Assembly: GCF_047344985.1 (NCBI RefSeq)
Contig: NZ_CP178861.1
Location: 3,038,001-3,102,000, forward strand
Source of the DNA: Bdellovibrio sp047344985
GTDB taxonomy: Bacteria; Bdellovibrionota; Bdellovibrionia; Bdellovibrionales; Bdellovibrionaceae
DNA: 64,000 bases
Direction of reading: 5' to 3'
The position numbers and the translations under genes are program-made. Positions 9,944 to 19,316 of this stretch are shown in pieces; position 1 is the stretch's first letter; each line of letters opens with the position of its first letter. Below the pieces are notes generated by a model that saw only the letters and a list, made by a program, of their open reading frames with translations, was not told the DNA's origin and did no database searches.

Positions 9944-9982
9944 TGCGCGGGTCCACTCTCTCCGGACCTGCGCATTTTTTTT
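9944..9982 (+). terminator. Intrinsic terminator of the metzincin gene
   Basis: An 11-bp GC-rich stem (TGCGCGGGTCC pairing with GGACCTGCGCA, one G-U pair) with a 9-base loop is followed by eight T residues, 15 bases after the stop codon. Confidence 0.9.
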
Positions 9983-10009
9983 GTTTTATTTAAATGATTA
10001 GGAGTATTT

Positions 10010-10504
10010 ATGAAAAAGACGATTTTGTTAGGTATGATTTTGCTCGGCACGTCTTCCGCTTTTGCAGGTGCTAAAGATTTTATTGGTTCTTATCGCTTGC
10101 TTAAAGATCAAGTGGAAGGTGAAACATTCTGCTATAAAGGCCTTGATGTTGTTGAAGAAAACGGTCTTCTCAATCTTTACCGCTCTGATATAACTGAATA
10201 CGGCCCGATTATCAGTGCTGAACTCAACGGTAAAAGCCGCGACGTCAAATATTCCCACGGCGAAGCGCTTTCAACAACAAAAGGTGAAGACACTGTGACG
10301 TTAAAAGATGACACTTTGACTTTTGCGTTTAACGGTCGTGAAAGCTTGATCGGCATCCCGGCAATGCGCGTGAGCGATAGCGTGGCAATCAAACTTTCCG
10401 CGGATAAAAAGACAGCTTACGTTCTTCGTAAAACATTCGAAGGTCCTGTGATTGGACTTGGCAAAAAGGGCAAAGCTCTTTGCGAGTATCAAGTTCTTAA
10501 ATAA
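10010..10504 (+). CDS. Small exported protein of unknown function
   Basis: The 164-residue product has a clear signal peptide (about residues 1-19, ending SSAFA). The mature part is beta-rich with a FIGSYRLL opening, which recalls lipocalin-like or small beta-barrel folds, but I do not recognise a family. Two Cys residues (one near the start of the mature region, one near the C-terminus in LCEYQVL) could form a disulphide in the periplasm. The start follows AGGAG. Terminators on both sides make it a single-gene transcript unless there is read-through from the metzincin gene. Confidence 0.75.
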   Translation: MKKTILLGMILLGTSSAFAGAKDFIGSYRLLKDQVEGETFCYKGLDVVEENGLLNLYRSDITEYGPIISAELNGKSRDVKYSHGEALSTTKGEDTVTLKDDTLTFAFNGRESLIGIPAMRVSDSVAIKLSADKKTAYVLRKTFEGPVIGLGKKGKALCEYQVLK

Positions 10505-10523
10505 AAATCGATTTCTAAAAATA

Positions 10524-10551
10524 AAAGGGAGTGTTCAACACTCCCTTTTTT
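10524..10551. terminator. Bidirectional terminator between convergent genes
   Basis: The stem AAAGGGAGTG/CACTCCCTTT with a 5-base loop is flanked by A residues on the left and T residues on the right, so it can end transcripts from both strands. It serves the 10010 gene (+) and the long minus-strand unit ending at 10556. Confidence 0.9.
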
Positions 10552-10555
10552 ATTT

Positions 10556-11344
10556 CTAAATTCTTGTTTTTGGGAAAAGGCCTTCGCCTTTTGTGAAAAG
10601 CTTTTTCAGCCAAACTCCGAAACTGTCTTCAGGTCCCGGCAAACGTTCCACCACAATTAGTTTTTTAGCGTGAAGACTGTCAATAACGTCTTTCACGGTT
10701 CTTTGGGATTCCGGCGTATGTTGAAACCGAACTCCACAGCTTAAACCATCTGGAGATTTATAAAGCACTTTACCCAGAACTTTTGTTTCCTGTCCCTCGT
10801 AATTCCAAGAAATTTCCAGCGAGTCATTGGATTGCAAGGCAGGACCCGAGGTCATAAACATTCCACCTTGAGAAAGATTTTTGATGAAAGCCTTAGAGCC
10901 GTTCACCACGGCTTCATGATTGAAGTTGTAACGTGGTGCCGCTTCCCACCAACGCATGCGCGGGTCGAAGTATATTTTCTGAACGGAAGGTACTACGAAG
11001 TAAGCGACAATCAAAAGATCCACAAGCAGAACCACGATCAAAGCAATCAGCGTGCTCCAGTTCATGCTTGTCCAGTAGCTGTATAAATTCGAAGCAAAGA
11101 TGATAGCAAGACACACCAGATACGCCCAGTAGCTCCAGCGTTTGCAAATGTAAATAAAAATTCCGGCAAGAATAGGAACGCCAACATAGACGAACAACAA
11201 CGGCTTCGGCAAAACTTCAAACCAGTAGTGCAATTGTGCCGGGAACGTCCTGCCCGCTCGAACTGCATTCAAAAGAAGATTACCTAAAGGAGCCAACACA
11301 TGAAGCAAAGCAAGAACGATCAGGGACCATGGTTTTGTTTTCAT
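10556..11344 (-). CDS. Membrane-anchored PilZ domain protein
   Basis: Four hydrophobic segments fill residues 1-130. A cytoplasmic C-terminal half of about 120 residues has the PilZ pattern: a basic lead (PRYNF), then NLSQGGMFM corresponding to the (D/N)xSxxG motif, and a strand with CGVRF. PilZ domains bind cyclic di-GMP and change partner activity. The first arginine motif is not a clean RxxxR, so ligand binding is not certain. It starts 27 bases after the addA-like stop on the same strand and ends at the shared terminator, so it is the last gene of that unit. Bdellovibrio species use many c-di-GMP receptors to control predation (established for the genus). Confidence 0.75.
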   Translation of the reverse strand: MKTKPWSLIVLALLHVLAPLGNLLLNAVRAGRTFPAQLHYWFEVLPKPLLFVYVGVPILAGIFIYICKRWSYWAYLVCLAIIFASNLYSYWTSMNWSTLIALIVVLLVDLLIVAYFVVPSVQKIYFDPRMRWWEAAPRYNFNHEAVVNGSKAFIKNLSQGGMFMTSGPALQSNDSLEISWNYEGQETKVLGKVLYKSPDGLSCGVRFQHTPESQRTVKDVIDSLHAKKLIVVERLPGPEDSFGVWLKKLFTKGEGLFPKTRI

Positions 11345-11371
11345 ATAAAAATGATAAGGAACGCGCAGAAT

Positions 11372-14300
11372 CTAGACAACTAAAAAATCTTGCAGGCGTT
11401 TTTCCATTCTTATGTTCATCTCTTCCAGGCTGCGGACATTTTCAATCTTCACAACTTCGTCCATTGGATAGACGACGGCAAGCTTGATGTCTTTAACACC
11501 ACTCAAATACTTCATACGGTATAAAGCCCAGGCATAGGCTTCCAATTGTTTGAAAGCGGTGTCGGAATATCGCTGAGAACCGGTTTTATAATCCACCATC
11601 CAAAGCGTTTCGTTCACGATACCCCACAAGTCGATCTGCCCTTGCATCAGGGAATCCTGGTATTTTAGAGCAAACCCCCACTCCACGTGTCCCTTTTCGA
11701 TGATTTCCAAAAGTGGAATTTGTTGAGTGTTCGCCAAGAACTGAAGCGGTTTCTTGAGATCCTCGTCAGAAATTTGCAAAAGCTCTTCATAGGAAGTGTA
11801 TTTCAAAGCTTCAAAAAGGCGATGGGCATTGGTGCCTTGTTGGGCGCGAGCTAGACCTATTCCCAATTGTCCTGCTTTGGGAGTATACGCTTCCGCAGTC
11901 AAAGTTTCTGGAGCTACCAATTCTGTAACAGAAATGTATTTTCTTTTTTCCTCACTCTGCGGCGCTTGCCATAAAGGACGAAGATCTTTTTGCGCAAGAT
12001 CTTGTTCCGCCATTTTTTGTGGCTGACCATTTTCAACACGCACGACATAGGAAAAATCTTTTTCCTGATGCAAACCCTCTTCCAAATTAAGAGGACAGTG
12101 AGCCGCCCAAGATTTTTTCCCGATTTTTTTATCCCACAGCAAAGTCACACCGGATTTCGCACGAGTCAAAGCCACGTACAAAACACGGTTGAACTCTTCA
12201 CTTTCGCGGTGCCGAAGTTCCTCAGTGATTTGTTCTGCCAAAATACTTCCGGCCATGGACTGAGTTTCTTCATTGCGAATCTTCAAGGACCACAGGCCAT
12301 CTATTTCACGAATACTTAGAACAGGCGCATGACTGTTCCGCGGATCTTGTCCCATTCCCGGCAAAATCACCTGATCAAATTGCAAACCTTTGGAAGCATG
12401 CACTGTCATAAAGTTCACACGCTTAGGTTCAATCACCGGAGTTGCATCAGCATCCTCGCCGCCTTCATCCGTCGAAAGCGTTTCCAGGCTTGAATCGAGG
12501 AAATCTAAAAAGTTAAATCCAGGTCGACGTTCTTCTTGGCTTAATAAAGAGACCACTTTCCATAAGTTCGCTTCTCGTCGTCCCGTGGAATCAATCTTTG
12601 CCGAATAGTCGAAAAGTCCCAAATCAATCAAAGATTTTTTGAGAGTCCAAGAAAGTCCTTTGATCTCACTTTGCGCCAAAAGGTTTTTTAAAATTCTTAA
12701 CGGATGGTTTTCTTCTTTTTGCTCCAACGTCTTTAGAGCTTCCTTCCAGAAAGAATGTTTATAACTGTGGCAGTAACTCGCAATCTCACTGTCACTCATT
12801 ACAAGCCAAGGTGATCTTAAAAGAGCGACAAAGTTGGCATTGTCATGAGGATTCACTAAAAACTTTAAAATCGCCAAAGCATCTAAAACTTCGCGGCGTT
12901 CATAGAACCCACTGCCACTATGAAGCTGCAATGGCACGCCGTACTCTTGTGCCACTTTGGCAATGTCTTCCAATGTTTTATGAGTTCTTCCCAAAACGCA
13001 GATTTGCTCAGGGCTCACGCCGGAATTTAAAAGCTCCTGAATTCTAGCCACCGTCGTTAAAACTTCCGCCGACGTTTCGTCATCTTCTCCGGTCTCAGTT
13101 AAAAGGACTTGCACGACCGGATCGTCATTTCCTTTTTTAACTTTGTCAGGAGCCGGAGTCATCGCCGCAAACTGAGGGCTTAGCTTCGTGAAGTAATGAT
13201 TGAAAAACTCAAGAACCTCAGGAGATGAGCGGTAGTTCACGAGCTTGATTTGCACGTCCCCCGCTTGGTCTTGAATTTCTTGTACTTTTTCCTGGAACAC
13301 TTCAGAACGCGCTCCACGGAAAAGATAAATACTTTGCTGAGGGTCCCCAACGACAAACAATGGTTTTTCACCAATCAAATGACGAAGAAGTTCCACTTGG
13401 ACGGGACTGGTATCTTGATACTCATCGACCATCCAGAAATCCCATTCGTGCGAAAATTTATTCGCAGCTTCAGGTGATTCTTGAATTATTTTAAAGGCCA
13501 AGGTTTCAAGGTCACTCATTGAAAGCAAACCATTTTCCAATTTGGTTTGCATAAAGTCCCTACAGAAATTGCGCGCTAATTCTTCAAAAAGCTCACAGTT
13601 CTTTTGGTGCTTTTCCCAAAAAGCCGGACGATAGCGAGGTTCACTTAAAAGAACATCAATGCGATCCCGCAAAGCTTCAAGCTCTTCATTGAGACTCAAA
13701 GAAAACGGCGGAGTCGCTTTACGGAAAACAGGCTTTGACGTGAACTCCCAGAAACTATCCAGTCTTTCAAAAAAACCGTCCCAGTTTTGGTTCGAGACCG
13801 TCCAATCAAAACCAGCCAGAGACTGTGCGTACTCTTGCCATTTTTCATTTGAAGCTTCTTGCATGATCTCTGTGCAAACACGCTTTAGCTTTCCAGAAAT
13901 ATCTTGGACGATTTTTGCCGCTTCTTTTTGAAGTTCATCTTTCGCGATAAACTTCATCTGCGGAAAAATCACGTTTTCGCCAAAATATTTCAGCAAGGCC
14001 CCTTCCAGGGTTTGAAAATCATATTCTTCCAAAAGTTCCTGCAACTGCGGATTTTCTAAAAGGTACTTGCGCATGATTTTGCGCGCACCTTTACGAATTT
14101 CCGATTCACTCATGATTTTATAGTCAGGTGTTAAGCCAACAGCAGAACCATAACGAGACAAGAAAAGACTTAAAACCCCGTGAATCGTTGAAATCTGAAC
14201 TTGGGATTTAGAACTCACGTATTGGAACAAATCATCACGACCGTCGTCCAAGGCTTTACTCAAAAGTCTTTCTTTGAGCTCTTGCGTGGCTTTTCTTGTA

Positions 14301-14452
14301 AACGTTGTTACGACGATGCGTGGAAACTTTCCGTTTCTGTTTTTAAAATCACTCGCAAACTTTAAAAAAGTCTGTGTCAGAGTCGTCGTTTTCCCCGCCC
14401 CTGCACCCGCGCGCAGGATCGTGTTTTTTAATTCAGATGTGGTGCCCGACAT
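11372..14452 (-). CDS. addA: AddA/RecB-like helicase-nuclease
   Basis: A UvrD/Rep superfamily 1 helicase fused to a C-terminal nuclease, 1026 residues. Walker A is AGAGAGKTT (about residues 15-23). Walker B is VDEYQDTSP (near 340), followed by VVGDPQQSIYLFRGA. Motif V/VI text includes MTVHASKGLQFD and YVALTRAK. The C-terminus carries a PD-(D/E)XK nuclease signature (QIDLWG, then VDYKTGS, near 935-955). With the AddB-like partner it should process double-strand ends for RecA. The ATG at 14452 follows GGAGG at good spacing and is preferred over an in-frame GTG at 14464. It overlaps the upstream gene by 25 bases, implying coupling. The symbol follows the domain order and is not proven by alignment. 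Confidence 0.88.
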   Translation of the reverse strand: MSGTTSELKNTILRAGAGAGKTTTLTQTFLKFASDFKNRNGKFPRIVVTTFTRKATQELKERLLSKALDDGRDDLFQYVSSKSQVQISTIHGVLSLFLSRYGSAVGLTPDYKIMSESEIRKGARKIMRKYLLENPQLQELLEEYDFQTLEGALLKYFGENVIFPQMKFIAKDELQKEAAKIVQDISGKLKRVCTEIMQEASNEKWQEYAQSLAGFDWTVSNQNWDGFFERLDSFWEFTSKPVFRKATPPFSLSLNEELEALRDRIDVLLSEPRYRPAFWEKHQKNCELFEELARNFCRDFMQTKLENGLLSMSDLETLAFKIIQESPEAANKFSHEWDFWMVDEYQDTSPVQVELLRHLIGEKPLFVVGDPQQSIYLFRGARSEVFQEKVQEIQDQAGDVQIKLVNYRSSPEVLEFFNHYFTKLSPQFAAMTPAPDKVKKGNDDPVVQVLLTETGEDDETSAEVLTTVARIQELLNSGVSPEQICVLGRTHKTLEDIAKVAQEYGVPLQLHSGSGFYERREVLDALAILKFLVNPHDNANFVALLRSPWLVMSDSEIASYCHSYKHSFWKEALKTLEQKEENHPLRILKNLLAQSEIKGLSWTLKKSLIDLGLFDYSAKIDSTGRREANLWKVVSLLSQEERRPGFNFLDFLDSSLETLSTDEGGEDADATPVIEPKRVNFMTVHASKGLQFDQVILPGMGQDPRNSHAPVLSIREIDGLWSLKIRNEETQSMAGSILAEQITEELRHRESEEFNRVLYVALTRAKSGVTLLWDKKIGKKSWAAHCPLNLEEGLHQEKDFSYVVRVENGQPQKMAEQDLAQKDLRPLWQAPQSEEKRKYISVTELVAPETLTAEAYTPKAGQLGIGLARAQQGTNAHRLFEALKYTSYEELLQISDEDLKKPLQFLANTQQIPLLEIIEKGHVEWGFALKYQDSLMQGQIDLWGIVNETLWMVDYKTGSQRYSDTAFKQLEAYAWALYRMKYLSGVKDIKLAVVYPMDEVVKIENVRSLEEMNIRMEKRLQDFLVV

Positions 14453-17151
14453 TGTCGCCTCCACTCGCAGTTTACGCAGGTTTTATATTCGGCAGGTTCC
14501 GCTTGGCACTCGCCTTTTTTGATTCGGTCCAATGTCGACATTAAAACGGTGCTAAATTCCGTCATATAACGTTCTTTGGCTTCAAAGGTGGCGTTTTTAT
14601 CTTTACGTTTCGAGGCTGGATAAAGCATTCCTGCTAAATCTTCGATCTTAAAACCTTTGCGCTCAAAGTTTCTAAAGACATAGTAGAAAAGACCAATAAC
14701 TTCGCCACCGATGTCTTCGAGAAGTCCCTTCTCGATCACCCACATATAAAAGAGCAATTGAAGTTCACGGTTTTTAAACCACGAACCGTGGGCGGAAATT
14801 CCGCCGGCAGAACTTTTGTAATCCACAACAACCAAATGATTGCTGTCATCGCCGTCGATACGGTCAATCTGCCCTGAGATGCGGAAGCAATTGTCTTTGG
14901 GCTCCCGCGAGATCTCTTCCGTTTTTGGATCAAAATAAAATTCAAAGCGTTTTTCACGCGCGAGTGTGCGGGTCTTTTTAAACTCTTCACGCCAGCGCTT
15001 TTCAAAATCCAGGAATCTTAAACCTAATTGAATGTGTTTCTTTTTTAAAGGAACCCACAATCGTTCGTCAGCAAAAAGGAGTTTCTTTTCAATACGGACA
15101 GCTTCAAGAATATATTCTAGCTCTTCTGCCTTCCGGTCGAAGCGCATAGGCTCCACCGTCAGCTTTTCAAAAAGAGCATGGGCTAATTGCCCGCGCGTGC
15201 GGTGATCCACATCTAAATCAACGTCAGGAAGATCTTTGAGTTTAAAGTATCTTTGTGCCGCAAACATAAATGGGCACTCAAGGAAGCTCTCTACTGCAGA
15301 AGCGGAAATGCGCGGAAGCTCTGAAGAAGAAATTAATTCAGGCTCTAACTTTCCTAAATCCTGAGCAATGCGCTTTTGAATATTTTCCTTGCGCGAGACA
15401 ATCCATGGACGACCGCCGCGTTCTTCAGAATGCTGAAGTTCATCCCAGCGCGTCTCTTTTGGAAGCGTGAGCTTTTCGTGATCTCCCTTAAGACTCATCC
15501 AAAAAGTCGCCGGAGAACAAAGTGAGCCACTTAAATCCGTCGCGCCAAAGCAATAGATATCTTGAACACTTTCAGCCTCCGCCAAAAGACGAAGTTCAAA
15601 CTCCAGATCACTTTGATCAGGATTGTCCAAGTAAAAACCAATATCTTTCGCAAGTTCGAAGTAATCTTGCCCCGAAAGCTGTGTCTTGTTTCGACCGCGC
15701 AGAGATTCGTCCGTTAAGCCAATGAAAATACGGTACTGAGCTTTTTCACTGTGCGCAGACATAAGTTTTGTCACCATCACACCGCGAGGATTTCCTTTTT
15801 CTAAGGTGTATTCTTTAGCGGCGACAATGCTTTCAAGATAACTTAGCCATTCTTTCCAGATCAGTTTTGTAGAGCTCGTAGCGTTTTGCAAAAGTTCGCG
15901 CAAGACCACTTGAACAATATCTGTTTCAGAAGAGTTCCAGTAAAGCAGGGCCTTAGCAACAAACTCGTCGCGCCCCAAAAGACCTGTAAGGTCTAATTGT
16001 TCGTGAAAAACTTTATAGACAATATCATTGCGTGCAAGATCTTCATTCACATAGAGGCTTTTAAACAAAGATCTAAATTCTTCATAGCGAAGCTGCTGCG
16101 ACTCTTCTTTATCAAAAAAAGAAATTTCCAAATCCGAACTCGAAAGGCGACCACTCTTAGAACGAAGCAACGCCAGCCAACGAGTGACCGAAGGTAAGCT
16201 TTGTGCTTTGTGAGTGATATCCTTTTGTGCAGGAATTCCTTCCTCTTCAAGATAAGCTTGCAAGACAGGCCAATAAATTTCGATATCAGGAGCGATCACA
16301 GCAATAGACTCTGCCGCGATTCCCGCATTCAACCATTCACGAACTTGTCCGACGCTGTGTTTGATTTCCGCAAGCATTCCGGAGAAGCGTAAAACTTCAA
16401 CGCGCTTTTCTTTTTTAGCAACAGCAGGAAGAGTTTCAATCTTTTGGCTTTGCGCCCGCAAATCCTCGTAGGGTTTTAAAAGAAAATGGAAATCGGATTT
16501 CCAAGAAGGATTAGGTTCCAAAACAATAACATCTACGGAGCGAGAAAGCACGCGCAAGATTTCAGCTTCCACACGAGAGATCTCGCCACTTAAATCGACG
16601 ATCAACGGAATATTCCAAACTCTTTCAAGCTCATTGAAGTTTTGCAGATAGGCCGTGATCCAGTCGGCTGTGATAATGCGATGATCTTGTAGAAGTTTAA
16701 GAGCACAAAAACGCGCTCTTAAATACCATTCCTTCCAGCGATTCATGGACTCGGGGTGTGACGCAAACCACTCTTCCAGGCGAGATGTCCCTTCCGGATG
16801 GAAAATGATTGCCGCCATTTGATCGATGTACGAGAAGACCGTGTCTTCGGCAGAAGAGTTCACACCTAAAACTTCGGCATGCTCATCCATGATTGTTCTC
16901 AGAAGAGATCTGGCAAAAGGATCGCTCACCAAACGAAGACCTGGATCTAAGCGCTTTAAAAGAATTTTCCAAAGGTCACTTGCACGCAAAACAGATTCGT
17001 CGATGTATTGACCTTCACGACCCAGAATTTTTTGTTGAAGTTCGAACTTTGTGCGCAAATCCGAAACAAGCCACGACTGTTCCCGTGGATTATATTTCGC
17101 AAAGATCTCGGTGATTTGAGATCGACTTTCTATCGGAATAATTTGCAGCAT
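14428..17151 (-). CDS. addB: AddB-like nuclease subunit with Fe-S motif
   Basis: A 907-residue partner of the AddA-like protein. The C-terminal PD-(D/E)XK nuclease shows GQIDRIDG and VVVDYKSS (near residue 760). It is bracketed by an upstream Cys (FLECPF) and the terminal C-x2-C-x5-C of CVNCEWRRQC, the arrangement that holds the 4Fe-4S cluster in AddB. The N-terminal half is an inactivated helicase-like region with no visible Walker A lysine, and it is shorter than the roughly 1150-residue Bacillus AddB. No clear ribosome binding site precedes the ATG, which sits 7 bases after the stop of the barrel gene, so coupling to that gene is likely. Confidence 0.82.
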   Translation of the reverse strand: MLQIIPIESRSQITEIFAKYNPREQSWLVSDLRTKFELQQKILGREGQYIDESVLRASDLWKILLKRLDPGLRLVSDPFARSLLRTIMDEHAEVLGVNSSAEDTVFSYIDQMAAIIFHPEGTSRLEEWFASHPESMNRWKEWYLRARFCALKLLQDHRIITADWITAYLQNFNELERVWNIPLIVDLSGEISRVEAEILRVLSRSVDVIVLEPNPSWKSDFHFLLKPYEDLRAQSQKIETLPAVAKKEKRVEVLRFSGMLAEIKHSVGQVREWLNAGIAAESIAVIAPDIEIYWPVLQAYLEEEGIPAQKDITHKAQSLPSVTRWLALLRSKSGRLSSSDLEISFFDKEESQQLRYEEFRSLFKSLYVNEDLARNDIVYKVFHEQLDLTGLLGRDEFVAKALLYWNSSETDIVQVVLRELLQNATSSTKLIWKEWLSYLESIVAAKEYTLEKGNPRGVMVTKLMSAHSEKAQYRIFIGLTDESLRGRNKTQLSGQDYFELAKDIGFYLDNPDQSDLEFELRLLAEAESVQDIYCFGATDLSGSLCSPATFWMSLKGDHEKLTLPKETRWDELQHSEERGGRPWIVSRKENIQKRIAQDLGKLEPELISSSELPRISASAVESFLECPFMFAAQRYFKLKDLPDVDLDVDHRTRGQLAHALFEKLTVEPMRFDRKAEELEYILEAVRIEKKLLFADERLWVPLKKKHIQLGLRFLDFEKRWREEFKKTRTLAREKRFEFYFDPKTEEISREPKDNCFRISGQIDRIDGDDSNHLVVVDYKSSAGGISAHGSWFKNRELQLLFYMWVIEKGLLEDIGGEVIGLFYYVFRNFERKGFKIEDLAGMLYPASKRKDKNATFEAKERYMTEFSTVLMSTLDRIKKGECQAEPAEYKTCVNCEWRRQCRAPHLN

Positions 17152-17158
17152 TTCTAGA

Positions 17159-18274
17159 TTACCGGCGTTGTTTTAGTTTTCTCTTCTTGCCGTTATTATC
17201 CGTGAATTTGAAGTTAGCATCAAAGCTTAAATCAAAACTGAGACTCACCATATAACGAGCGTCTCCAGCTTGACCAGGATAGAACCCTGTCTCTTCCGTG
17301 TAACTAACTGCATCTAACTGAAATATTAATAAATTAATTCCCGCACCATAGCTGAGATATCCTTGATTATAACCCGCGCGTAAATCGATCATTGGCAAAG
17401 AAATCTCAGCACCCACGTGGATTTTCTTTCCCAACTCAATATCAGGCTCCATCAAATGTCTTGCTTCGAGTCCCAACGCTAAATCCAAACCCGGCAAATC
17501 AACTCCTAGCCCTGCGCCAAAAGTAAGGTTCTGCTCAATGTGAGGAGGAGCGTCGCTTCCCGCTGTTTGTTTAAAGGCGGTGCTTCCAACGTCTTGCCAT
17601 ACCAGGGCCAAGGTTGGTTTTAAAACAGGCGCCTGCAATTCTGTCGAAATAGCTAAGTCCAATCCGTAACCAGTTCCTTTATTTTGGAAATTAGTTCCGA
17701 TGTCTTGAAGACTTGAAGCGTCTGCTACGTCTGAAACAGCCAACTCTTGAGTGTTTCCTCCCCAGCGATTGACTCTTTTTAAACTCATTCCCACATATGT
17801 CGCCGGGCCAATCGGAAAAGCCGAGCCTAAATAAACTGCTTCGTCATTTCTAAAATAAGTTTCAAACTGAGGAAACGCGGGATTGTGCAACTCAACGGAC
17901 ACTTCGCTGTCGTTCAAATACCCTAGAGCAATGAACGGCAGAGCAACGGCAGCTTTACCAGTCGCTTGCGCCCACATTTTTTTTCCGTAAAACTGATTGA
18001 AGGTCGAGGGGTCGTTAGCATCAATGCTTTGAAATGCAGAGAGGTTTTCTACAAGCTCCGTGTTTGTTCCTACTGTCAGTTCCATCAACTTGATATCGAG
18101 AACAGAACCTTTTCCAAGAGCCGCGGGATTCACAAACAACGCGTCTGCACCGCCTACGAATGGCACGTAGACTCCGCCCATTCCGCGAGCGCGAATAGAG
18201 CGCGCGGTATCTCCTAAGGACTGCGCCCAAGAGTTGCTAGAAAATAAAATAAGAACAAAAAACAAAATTCTCAT
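17159..18274 (-). CDS. PorQ/FadL-like outer-membrane barrel (paralogue 1)
   Basis: The signal peptide MRILFFVLILFSSNSWA starts at 18274, overlapping the upstream lipoprotein stop as ATGA. An in-frame upstream start at 18295 would sit inside that gene and add non-signal residues. The mature N-terminus reads ARGMGGVYVPFV...ALFVNPAALGK, the motif shared by PorV/PorQ and FadL-like barrels. It recurs in two neighbouring genes (19317-20402 and 21408-22589). The remainder is amphipathic beta-strand. The C-terminus carries an unusual basic tail (KKRKLKQRR) after the last strand instead of ending in Phe, so it may be incorrectly folded, processed or differently inserted. Confidence 0.75.
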   Translation of the reverse strand: MRILFFVLILFSSNSWAQSLGDTARSIRARGMGGVYVPFVGGADALFVNPAALGKGSVLDIKLMELTVGTNTELVENLSAFQSIDANDPSTFNQFYGKKMWAQATGKAAVALPFIALGYLNDSEVSVELHNPAFPQFETYFRNDEAVYLGSAFPIGPATYVGMSLKRVNRWGGNTQELAVSDVADASSLQDIGTNFQNKGTGYGLDLAISTELQAPVLKPTLALVWQDVGSTAFKQTAGSDAPPHIEQNLTFGAGLGVDLPGLDLALGLEARHLMEPDIELGKKIHVGAEISLPMIDLRAGYNQGYLSYGAGINLLIFQLDAVSYTEETGFYPGQAGDARYMVSLSFDLSFDANFKFTDNNGKKRKLKQRR

Positions 18275-19308
18275 GGTTTCGCAAGCCCCGGACAACAGTC
18301 GATTGTAACGTCCACTTTCGGTGGCGATTGAGCATTCAAATCAAAAGAAATATTTGCAATGTTACAAGAGGCCGCCATTCCCACACCGAGGTTGGCATCC
18401 TTAATCATTCTTCTAAAAATACGACGCATTTTATCTGTCACCGCAGATTCATCGGTATTTAAACAATTGATAGGATCGGCAATATCTGCAGGCAATCCCA
18501 AGTCGGGCCATGTCGGTGGATTTGTGTGTCCTAAGTCCGTCCAACTGATACCAGCGGGAACACCGGGATCTAAAGATTGTGGTGTTGTCTTATCCAAAGT
18601 CGGCACCGCTGTCTCGCATAAAGTTTTAGCGGCATCAAATGAAGAACCCGCAGTTCCTCCTGTGAGTTGATCACCTAGAGCCGAAAGATTTTCAAACACA
18701 AGCCCCAAGCCTGCGATGATTCGATTCATATCTGCATCTGACAAGCGTCCTGCGACGTCAGCGATAGGACAAGAATCTGCCCCCGCATCGACAATACCGT
18801 TTCCTAACCCTGAAGATTCGGTATCAAACTTTGCATGAATCGTTGTCGCCATGCGAGTGAGTCCAAGAATCGCCGCAAAAGCATTTTGTTGATTTGTTCT
18901 TTCAGCAGCTGTCGCCCCAATGCTTTTAAGAACGGTGATAGCGTGGTCGCAGGCCGTCACATCTACGACTTTATTTGCATAAAGTTGCAGAACGAACTCA
19001 AACATTTTTGTCGAAGTCACATTGCTTAAATTATGAATAAGGTCAAAAAAAGAAATTCCGCATTTACCGCCATACGCATGCATCAGGCTTGTTTTCACAT
19101 CGTTTCGAGCCTGATAGCTGGCAGATAGCTCATTGGTCATGATGTCAATGGCACCATCCCAATCGAAATCATCCATTTTGTTTTTTGCATCCAGATATAA
19201 AGCTTCATCTGAGTCGGTATTGGAATACTCAGTCAACACATTAGGCTGCCCACACGAGGTGGTCAGCAGAAGGCACAAGAGAATGATCATTAAGTTTCTG
19301 TACTTCAT
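18271..19308 (-). CDS. Lipoprotein between two PorQ-like barrels
   Basis: A lipobox LTTSC near residue 18 marks it as a lipoprotein of about 345 residues. The ATG at 19308 is preferred because the AAGG signal sits six bases ahead; the ATG at 19314 directly abuts it. The mature protein opens with an acidic helical segment rich in Asp and Tyr (possible TPR-like repeat: ALYLDAKNKMDDFDWDGAI). The rest has scattered Cys and predicted helices. I do not recognise the family. Sandwiched between two barrels with 8-base and 4-base junctions, it may be the accessory lipoprotein of a barrel complex. Confidence 0.72.
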   Translation of the reverse strand: MKYRNLMIILLCLLLTTSCGQPNVLTEYSNTDSDEALYLDAKNKMDDFDWDGAIDIMTNELSASYQARNDVKTSLMHAYGGKCGISFFDLIHNLSNVTSTKMFEFVLQLYANKVVDVTACDHAITVLKSIGATAAERTNQQNAFAAILGLTRMATTIHAKFDTESSGLGNGIVDAGADSCPIADVAGRLSDADMNRIIAGLGLVFENLSALGDQLTGGTAGSSFDAAKTLCETAVPTLDKTTPQSLDPGVPAGISWTDLGHTNPPTWPDLGLPADIADPINCLNTDESAVTDKMRRIFRRMIKDANLGVGMAASCNIANISFDLNAQSPPKVDVTIDCCPGLAKP

Positions 19309-19316
19309 ATTCATCC

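Noticed and set aside
14452..14464. GTG start four codons earlier for the AddA-like protein
   Set aside because: GGAGG is correctly spaced for the ATG at 14452, and the added residues are not conserved in the family.
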